Assembly: GCA_963517805.1 (NCBI GenBank) | Contig: CAUQHD010000072.1 | Coordinates: forward strand, 1-7,692 | Length of the DNA: 7,692 bases | Source: JABCPE02 sp963517805 | Lineage (GTDB): Bacteria; Bacteroidota; Bacteroidia; Flavobacteriales; Weeksellaceae | Direction of reading: 5' to 3' | Shown here: piece by piece, positions 1 through 4,462 of the stretch | Layout of the letters: every line of letters begins with the position of its first letter | How positions within the stretch are numbered: the first letter of the stretch is position 1 | The notes under the pieces: generated by a model | Database searches by the model: none | Seen by the model: the letters and a program-made list of their open reading frames with translations, nothing else | What the model was told of the DNA's origin: nothing | Made by a program: the position numbers and the translations under genes

Positions 1-762
1 AGGAATATTTTAGAAATAGATATCAATAGAGATTTTCTAAAAGAGTCCAGCATAGAGATGAAAATTTTGAAAAAACAGGCTTTCTCTAAAAAATATGATT
101 ATGCCCTAAACCTGCACGAACAGAGGACTATTTTTAGTACTGATTTTGAGAATCCTGCTACGCTTTCTTTTCTTTCGCCATCAGAGGATGTTGATAGGAA
201 TTTGACAGAAAATAGAAAGAAAAGTATGGCTGTGATTGCTGAGATTTATCAACAATTAAAACCTGAAATTCCTAATAATATAGGGCGTTACACGGATACT
301 TTTTACCCTACATCTTCGGGAGATAATTTTATGAAAACAGGAATTCCTGTGGTTTTATTTGAGGGTGGGCATTTTATTGATGATTATAAAAGAGAAAAAA
401 CGAGAGAATTTTACACGAAAGCTTTGTTTTTTGCGTTACAGGCGATAGGGAATTTGAAGGGAGAGGTTTTTGGCTATGAAAGATATTTTGAAATTCCAGA
501 AAATAAAGAGTCTCATTATGATATTATATACAGAAATGTGAGTTTAAATACTGATTTTGAATGTGTTTTGGATATTGCAGTCCAGTATAAAGAAATTAAG
601 ACCGAGGCGAGTGAAGATATAGAATTTGTCCCTTATGTAGCGGAAGTAGGAGATATTGGGAAAAAGAAAGGCTGGAAAGAGATAGACTGTACGGGCAAAA
701 AATTTGTTTGTGATAAAAAATATCCTAAAATAGATGCTCCTGTGGAGTTTCAGATTATTTAA
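1..762 (+). CDS. M14-type zinc carboxypeptidase, C-terminal part (5' end outside window)
   Basis: The reading frame is open from base 1 to the TAA at 760-762 (253 codons). The ATG at 58 is internal: the codons before it read GNILEIDINRDF-like family sequence (NILEIDINRDF is visible), which continues smoothly into the rest. The family hydrolyses C-terminal residues of peptides using one zinc ion. Visible here are the LNLHEQ motif (His at codon 39), expected to be the third zinc ligand, and FEGGH (Glu at codon 121), expected to be the catalytic glutamate. The first zinc motif (HxxE) would lie upstream of the window. About 130 residues follow the catalytic Glu, rich in Lys and Glu, with no recognised domain. 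Location in the cell cannot be judged without the N-terminus. The gene converges on nadE and their 3' ends overlap by 8 bp. Family assignment rests on motif recognition; the precise substrate is unknown. Confidence 0.8.
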   Translation, partial: RNILEIDINRDFLKESSIEMKILKKQAFSKKYDYALNLHEQRTIFSTDFENPATLSFLSPSEDVDRNLTENRKKSMAVIAEIYQQLKPEIPNNIGRYTDTFYPTSSGDNFMKTGIPVVLFEGGHFIDDYKREKTREFYTKALFFALQAIGNLKGEVFGYERYFEIPENKESHYDIIYRNVSLNTDFECVLDIAVQYKEIKTEASEDIEFVPYVAEVGDIGKKKGWKEIDCTGKKFVCDKKYPKIDAPVEFQII

Positions 763-1543
763 ATTCCATAGGTATTTTGCAGACAGGGATGGGTTTTATC
801 TTGTGCTGTACGGCTTTATTTAGTCTATCATAAATTTCAAAAACTTTTTTTTGTCTCCCTGTAAAATCATCTGCGCGGTGGGTGTCATAGACAGACATTG
901 CCCATTCCAATTCTGGGTAAGTCGCTCCAATCTGCTGCTCATCAGTTCGTTCTGTCTCCCAAAGCCCATCGGTAGGCGCTGCCTGCTGGATACTCTCTAC
1001 AATATTTAATTCCTTTGCTAAAGAATAAACTTCAGTTTTCGTTAAATCCCCAATAGGAGAGAGGTCTACGCCGCCATCGCCGTATTTTGTAAAAAAACCT
1101 ATTCCAAAATCCTCAATCTTGTTGCCCGTTCCTGTTACTAATAAATTATAAATTTGCCCGAAATAATACAAAGTAACCATTCTAAGCCTCGAACGAGAGT
1201 TCGCCAAGGCCAAATCCTCATTATTAAAGAATTGATTATCAGCATTTACGCTTTTTCTGAAAATATCAAAAGTCGGCGTAAGGTCTATATCCAAATTTTC
1301 TACATTTGAAAAGTGTTTTTTCAGGAATGAAATATGCTCTTTTGCGCGGTTTATCTGCATTTCCTGCTGGTGGATAGGCATTTCTACGACCAAGGTTTTC
1401 AGCCCTGTTTTAGCACAAAGAGTGGAAACCACTGCTGAATCTATTCCCCCCGAAATTCCTATGACAAAGCCGCTCATTCCTGCTTTTTCAGCATAATTTT
1501 TCAACCAATTTGTTATATATTCAATCACTTTTTGTGTCTGCAT
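755..1543 (-). CDS. nadE: NH3-dependent NAD(+) synthetase NadE
   Basis: The enzyme makes NAD+ from deamido-NAD+, ATP and ammonia, the last step of NAD synthesis in the cytoplasm. The 262-residue protein has the PP-loop ATP-binding motif SGGIDS at 31-36 after the beta strand FVIGI. It also has the GTGNKIEDFGIGFFTKYGDGG block at about 138-158, the SPIGDLTKTEV stretch at 162-172 and APTDGLW...DEQQIG at 189-206, all typical of NadE. The length fits the single-domain ammonia-using form; there is no glutaminase (CN-hydrolase) domain. The start at 1543 leaves a usual short lead (MQTQKVIEYI) before the core. The gene is convergent with the carboxypeptidase (8-bp overlap of 3' ends) and divergent from gldB with a 56-bp gap. 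I recall nadE lying near gldB in other flavobacteria, so the pairing looks ancestral. Confidence 0.95.
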   Translation of the reverse strand: MQTQKVIEYITNWLKNYAEKAGMSGFVIGISGGIDSAVVSTLCAKTGLKTLVVEMPIHQQEMQINRAKEHISFLKKHFSNVENLDIDLTPTFDIFRKSVNADNQFFNNEDLALANSRSRLRMVTLYYFGQIYNLLVTGTGNKIEDFGIGFFTKYGDGGVDLSPIGDLTKTEVYSLAKELNIVESIQQAAPTDGLWETERTDEQQIGATYPELEWAMSVYDTHRADDFTGRQKKVFEIYDRLNKAVQHKIKPIPVCKIPMEFK

Positions 1544-1565
1544 CGCGTAATATTTTTTATTTTTG
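1531..1565 (+). promoter_or_regulatory. Candidate promoter for gldB-tsaC
   Basis: TTTG at 1531-1534 (inside the first codons of nadE) is followed after 23 bases by TATTTTTG at 1558-1565, which fits the Bacteroidota consensus TTTG...TAnnTTTG with a spacer at the long end of the known range. The -7 box sits about 34 bases before the gldB ATG. The poly-T background makes a chance match possible. Confidence 0.45.
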
Positions 1566-1575
1566 TCAATTAAAT

Positions 1576-1583
1576 CAAAAGTA
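1576..1583 (-). promoter_or_regulatory. Candidate -7 element for nadE
   Basis: On the minus strand this reads TACTTTTG, a match to the Bacteroidota -7 consensus TAnnTTTG, about 33 bases before the nadE start. No TTG lies at the expected distance upstream (which would fall inside gldB), so the promoter is only half supported. Confidence 0.35.
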
Positions 1584-1599
1584 AAAATAAATTTTTAAA

Positions 1600-2592
1600 A
1601 TGAAAAATATTATTGATTTTAAAATCTCCGGATTGGCCATTTTACTTGGGCTTACATTATTTTCTTGTAAAAAAGAACCTGAAGAACTCTGGAAGAAAGA
1701 AATAAAAAACACTGAAAATGTGGAACTTATAGATATTTCTGGTGATTTTTTTAATCCAAATGTTAAAATCGAAGAGTTTAAGGCAAAATATCCTTGGTTT
1801 CAAGGAGGAATACCTGATGCAGATTATGTTTTAAGGAGAAAAGACACTGCTGAAATCAGAATTTACCAAGAAGCTATAAAAAATATTGATAAAACAAAAC
1901 TTAAAAATGATTTATCGGAAATGTTTTCAAGAGTGAAAAGCTATTTTCCTAAATTTCAGACACCTAAAGTTTATCTTTATTCATCAAGCCTTCAGGGAAT
2001 TACAGATTCGCCTATATTTTTTAGAACAGCAGAAAAAATGCTTTTCATAGATATTTCGGCATTTATGGGCGAAAAAAATAAGAATTATAACGGAATTGTG
2101 GATAATTACCTGCGAAAATCAATGAATCCGGAAAATATACTTCCTAAAACAGCAGAAATTGTAGCCGAAACCTTTATGATGGCGGATAATAAGGAGCATA
2201 AGTTTATCGATCAACTGGTGTTTTTCGGAAAAATCAAAACTTTGCAAAATGCTTTCCTTCCGAATGTTCCAGATTATTTAAAAATGAATTATACCAAAGA
2301 ACAAATGCAGTGGAGCGAAGCGAATGAAGCAAATATCTGGAATTATTTTGTGGAAAATGACTTGATTTTCAGTGATGACAGCCGTTTGTATGACCGTTTT
2401 ATTGCGATTGGTCCATTTTCAAAATTCTATACCGAAGTAGATCAAGAGTCTTCTCCGCAGGCAGGAATTTTCATTGGCTGGGAAATTTGTAAGGCTTTTT
2501 ATACTCAAAAACCGGATACTAAATTGGCCGATTTTCTGAGAATGAACTCTACAGAGATATTCAATGCAAGTAATTATAAACCAAACAATTAA
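1600..2592 (+). CDS. gldB: Gliding motility lipoprotein GldB
   Basis: GldB is a lipoprotein needed for gliding in Flavobacterium johnsoniae and is found throughout the flavobacteria. It belongs to the set of Gld proteins tied to the type IX secretion/gliding apparatus, though its exact role is not known. The 330-residue protein starts with a lipoprotein signal: a hydrophobic segment at about 9-21 ending in LFSC, with Cys23 as the expected lipidated residue, followed by KKEPEE. Family-like stretches are YFPKFQTPKVY at 115-125, YTKEQMQWSEANEANIWNYF at 231-250, a GPFSKFYTEVDQESP-like run at 271-285 and GIFIGWEICKAF at 289-300. Length is normal for the family (about 320). The start gives a proper signal peptide, so no other start is favoured. 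The stop overlaps the next ATG (TAATG), which suggests translational coupling with the TsaC gene. gldC, its usual downstream partner, is absent here. Presence of gldB alone does not prove the strain glides. Confidence 0.93.
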   Translation: MKNIIDFKISGLAILLGLTLFSCKKEPEELWKKEIKNTENVELIDISGDFFNPNVKIEEFKAKYPWFQGGIPDADYVLRRKDTAEIRIYQEAIKNIDKTKLKNDLSEMFSRVKSYFPKFQTPKVYLYSSSLQGITDSPIFFRTAEKMLFIDISAFMGEKNKNYNGIVDNYLRKSMNPENILPKTAEIVAETFMMADNKEHKFIDQLVFFGKIKTLQNAFLPNVPDYLKMNYTKEQMQWSEANEANIWNYFVENDLIFSDDSRLYDRFIAIGPFSKFYTEVDQESSPQAGIFIGWEICKAFYTQKPDTKLADFLRMNSTEIFNASNYKPNN

Positions 2593-3140
2593 TGGAAAAA
2601 CTCTTAGAAACCTTGAAATCTGGCGGCATAATTCTCTATCCTACGGACACCATTTGGGGAATAGGCTGCGATGCCACTGATGATGAGGCTGTTATGAAAA
2701 TATTCAAGTTAAAAAACAGAGACCAAAATAAACCTCTCATCATCTTGGTAGAAAGCGAAAAAAGGCTTCAAGATTTAGTAGAAGTCCCTGCTATTGCTTG
2801 GGATATAATGGATTTGAGTGAAAAACCGATAACAATAGTTTATGATGCTCCTAAAGGTATTTCTAAAAATCTTCTAGCAGAAGATGGCAGTATAGGCATT
2901 AGGCTTGTAAAAGATGAATTTTGTAAAAGATTGATTTCTAAGCTAAACAAACCCATAGTTTCTACTTCTGCGAATTTTAGTGGAGAAAAAAGCCCAAAAT
3001 CTTTTGCCGATATTTCCCAGAAATTAATAAACGAGGTAGATGCAGTAGCAGAAGACCAAAAAAACAGAGTTTCTAAATGGGAGGCTTCTTCTATCATCCG
3101 TGTTTGGAATGATGGAAGAATAAAAGTGATTAGGGAATAA
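2592..3140 (+). CDS. tsaC: Threonylcarbamoyl-AMP synthase (TsaC/YrdC/Sua5 family)
   Basis: The family makes threonylcarbamoyl-AMP from threonine, bicarbonate and ATP, the first step of the t6A37 modification of tRNAs that read ANN codons. The 182-residue cytoplasmic protein is of the short, single-domain kind; it lacks the extra C-terminal domain of full Sua5. Visible motifs are LYPTDTIWGIG at 15-25, KLKNRDQNKPL at 39-49 (the substrate-binding K-x-R and NKPL), IGIRLV at 101-106, STSANFSG at 124-131 and SSIIRV at 166-171. The ATG shares its A with the gldB stop codon (TAATG), so it is probably co-translated with gldB; no promoter of its own is seen. The close YciO branch of this fold has a different and poorly known role and cannot be fully excluded from motifs alone, although KxR and STSAN favour a true TsaC-type enzyme. 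Confidence 0.88.
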   Translation: MEKLLETLKSGGIILYPTDTIWGIGCDATDDEAVMKIFKLKNRDQNKPLIILVESEKRLQDLVEVPAIAWDIMDLSEKPITIVYDAPKGISKNLLAEDGSIGIRLVKDEFCKRLISKLNKPIVSTSANFSGEKSPKSFADISQKLINEVDAVAEDQKNRVSKWEASSIIRVWNDGRIKVIRE

Positions 3141-3202
3141 AAGGGGAAATGCATATAAAAATATGGCTAAATATCTCTAAAAGAATATCTTTTTGGGGAA
3201 TT

Positions 3203-3760
3203 TTATTTACAATCCGATCTTTCAACTCTACCTTTTTTGTAAAAAAACATATCATTAGGGAAGTATTTATTGTTTTCAAAAGGTGAAATATCTACGGATA
3301 AAATATCAGCAATAGCCGCACTTTCAAAACTCCAATAGCCGTAGTATATATTATTATCACTCTTATGACGGTCATAAAAACTAAAACCTTTGTGCCTTTG
3401 ATAAAATTCTTTATTTAAGAATCGTTCAATCAGAGCAGAAGAGCGTTCTTTTCCATATTCATCATCTGTTTCTTTGACAGCATGGCGAAGAGACTCATAC
3501 GCCCACGGCATATCCATTATCATTTTATAACTTTCCTCTGTTATAGGTGATCGTTCGGATATTTTGGCTTTAATAATGGTTTCATAGAGCAGGTCTTTTA
3601 CAGAAAATCGGTCTAATATTTCTAAAAGCAGTATATATTTCTGTTTTTCAACATCTAATAAATATCCCAGCGAAAGCATCCAAAGCATCAAATCATAGTC
3701 TGAACCAAAATAATGATTGTATTTAGTATCTTTTAAATAAGCACGATTGTCCAATACCAT
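3203..3760 (-). CDS. C-terminal half of PoNi-type immunity protein (DUF1911-like)
   Basis: This 185-codon frame holds the more recognisable half of the broken immunity gene. Its first ATG at 3760 lies six bases past the TAG that ends the upstream half, in the same frame. Features seen are YDLMLWMLSLGYLLDV at 22-37, a helix typical of the family, then SFYDRHKS at 127-134 and YYGYWSFESAAIADIL at 139-154, followed by YFPNDMF at 166-172. The last three together are the signature of the DUF1911/PoNi C-terminal domain. There is no signal peptide or membrane segment, in line with a cytoplasmic protein that neutralises a nuclease. Whether this piece is translated at all is unknown: it would need re-initiation after the amber codon or readthrough. 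Its 3' end faces tsaC with a 62-bp AT-rich gap that has no convincing terminator. Confidence 0.72.
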   Translation of the reverse strand: MVLDNRAYLKDTKYNHYFGSDYDLMLWMLSLGYLLDVEKQKYILLLEILDRFSVKDLLYETIIKAKISERSPITEESYKMIMDMPWAYESLRHAVKETDDEYGKERSSALIERFLNKEFYQRHKGFSFYDRHKSDNNIYYGYWSFESAAIADILSVDISPFENNKYFPNDMFFYKKGRVERSDCK

Positions 3761-3766
3761 CCAGCT

Positions 3767-4066
3767 CTAGTGCATATATTCTAAAGCATCGTAATAATCT
3801 GTATACAAATCTTCTATAGGGTAACCTGCGGAATATTTAGCAATAAGAGATGTCAGACAATCTCCTGCCATACTATTAAGTACAACATACTTTCTATCTA
3901 TAGCAACCCTATTATTTTTCAATGCATTAAGATAAAAAGATATATTTTCCTTTTTTTGTGTTATTATACTTTCGAAATATTCTTTATTTTTTATTTTATC
4001 TCTTCCCATTTTATATTCAAATAATATTAAAAATATAAGAAACAAAGATACTGCATATTTCTTCAT
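3767..4066 (-). CDS. N-terminal half of PoNi-type immunity protein (DUF1910-like), ends at TAG
   Basis: This frame of 99 codons ends at the TAG at 3769-3767. From the inner ATG at 4009 it reads MGRDKIKNKEYFESII, which resembles the start of DUF1910/PoNi N-terminal domains (a short charged lead, then a YF pair). It goes on through LIAKYSAGYPIEDLYTDYYD, again family-like, to DALEYMH. The ATG at 4066 would add 19 residues (KKYAVSLFLIFLILFEYK after Met), a Lys-Lys plus hydrophobic run that looks like a membrane or signal segment. That would be odd for a cytoplasmic nuclease inhibitor, so 4009 may be the true start. The frame stays open further back to 4240 across the terminator and into tRNA-Ser, which cannot be coding. 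The domain call is from memory of the family and is less certain than for the other half. Confidence 0.6.
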   Translation of the reverse strand: MKKYAVSLFLIFLILFEYKMGRDKIKNKEYFESIITQKKENISFYLNALKNNRVAIDRKYVVLNSMAGDCLTSLIAKYSAGYPIEDLYTDYYDALEYMH

Positions 4067-4140
4067 TACTATGAAAAAGTAATACAAGATTGAATAGGAA
4101 AAAAGCAAGAATATCGCTTTGTGAAAACTTTTAGGATTTG

Positions 4141-4173
4141 AAATAAAAAAGACTTTTGAAAATTTCAAAAGTC
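4141..4173 (-). terminator. Rho-independent terminator of the tRNA pair
   Basis: A perfect inverted repeat (GACTTTTGAAA, one base, TTTCAAAAGTC) spans 4151-4173. In the minus-strand direction it is followed at once by TTTTTTATTT (4150-4141). It lies 26 bases beyond the 3' end of tRNA-Ser and before the immunity gene, so it should end the tRNA transcript and leave the immunity gene in need of its own promoter. Confidence 0.85.
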
Positions 4174-4198
4174 CTTGTAATTTAGTTTTTAATACTTG

Positions 4199-4283
4199 CG
4201 GAGAGAGAGGGATTCGAACCCCCGGACCTGTTACAGTCAACGGTTTTCAAGACCGCCGCATTCGACCGCTCTGCCATCTCTCC
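4199..4283 (-). tRNA. tRNA-Ser (anticodon UGA)
   Basis: The minus strand folds as an 85-nt class II tRNA. The acceptor stem is GGAGAGA with TCTCTCC and a G discriminator, which serine tRNAs carry. The anticodon loop is CTTGAAA (anticodon TGA, reading UCA and probably other UCN codons). The long variable arm is closed by CTG/CAG, and the T loop is TTCGAAT. The 3' CCA is not encoded (CAA follows), so it must be added after transcription. It is co-transcribed with the initiator tRNA 31 bases upstream. Confidence 0.97.
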
Positions 4284-4314
4284 AAAATAAGGAAAAACCT
4301 TACTCATATTTTAG

Positions 4315-4387
<73 letters not shown>

Positions 4388-4398
4388 ATTTTGTTTTG

Positions 4399-4429
4399 CA
4401 AAGGTATGATTTTTTTTAGAATTGGCAAA
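4399..4429 (-). promoter_or_regulatory. Promoter of the tRNA-fMet/tRNA-Ser pair
   Basis: On the minus strand TTTG (4429-4426), a 19-base spacer and TACCTTTG (4406-4399) match the Bacteroidota vegetative promoter consensus TTTG-N19-TAnnTTTG exactly. The -7 box ends 11 bases before the 5' end of tRNA-fMet, so the leader must be only a few bases. It lies in the gap after the copA stop codon. Confidence 0.85.
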
Positions 4430-4462
4430 TATTTTTGCAAAAAAATTCAATAAATTTACAAG

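Larger units (their letters stand above)
3203..4066 (-). pseudogene. PoNi-type (DUF1910/DUF1911) immunity gene interrupted by an in-frame TAG
   Basis: Reading the minus strand from 4066 (or from the ATG at 4009) to the stop at 3203 gives one continuous frame broken only by TAG at 3769-3767. Around it the frame reads DALEYMH-stop-SWMVLDNRAYLK with no shift. The 5' side looks like the N-terminal PoNi domain and the 3' side like the C-terminal PoNi domain, in the order found in intact family members. Read through from 4009 the product would be about 268 residues, roughly the usual size as I remember it. PoNi proteins bind and block PoNe-type DNase toxins delivered between bacteria. No toxin gene lies next to it. 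A nonsense mutation in an orphan immunity gene is the simplest reading; restart at the ATG six bases after the stop would give two separate polypeptides instead. A sequencing error is also possible. Confidence 0.72.

Noticed and set aside
58..60. ATG at 58 as the start of the carboxypeptidase gene
   Set aside because: The frame is open and family-like from base 1, and the protein from 58 would lack the first zinc-binding motif, so the gene begins outside the window.
2840..3154. Minus-strand open frame of 104 codons
   Set aside because: It is antisense to the conserved tsaC motifs, has no recognised features and is explained by the low density of stop codons opposite a real gene.
3179..3194. 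Small palindrome AAAAGA-ATA-TCTTTT between tsaC and the immunity gene as a two-way terminator
   Set aside because: The stem is only six pairs with a single G-C, too weak to call in such AT-rich DNA.
4067..4110. TACTTTTT upstream of the immunity gene as a -7 box
   Set aside because: The last consensus base is wrong and the nearest TTG is 24 bases away; it is not better than chance in this composition.
4067..4240. Upstream extension of the immunity-gene frame to an ATG at 4240
   Set aside because: It would run through tRNA-Ser and its terminator hairpin (VTGPGVRIPLSP is translated tRNA), so translation must start at 4066 or 4009.
4425..4438. GCAAA-TATT-TTTGC repeat after copA as its terminator
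   Set aside because: The stem is only five pairs, and it overlaps the upstream box of the tRNA promoter, which explains the TTTGC sequence better.
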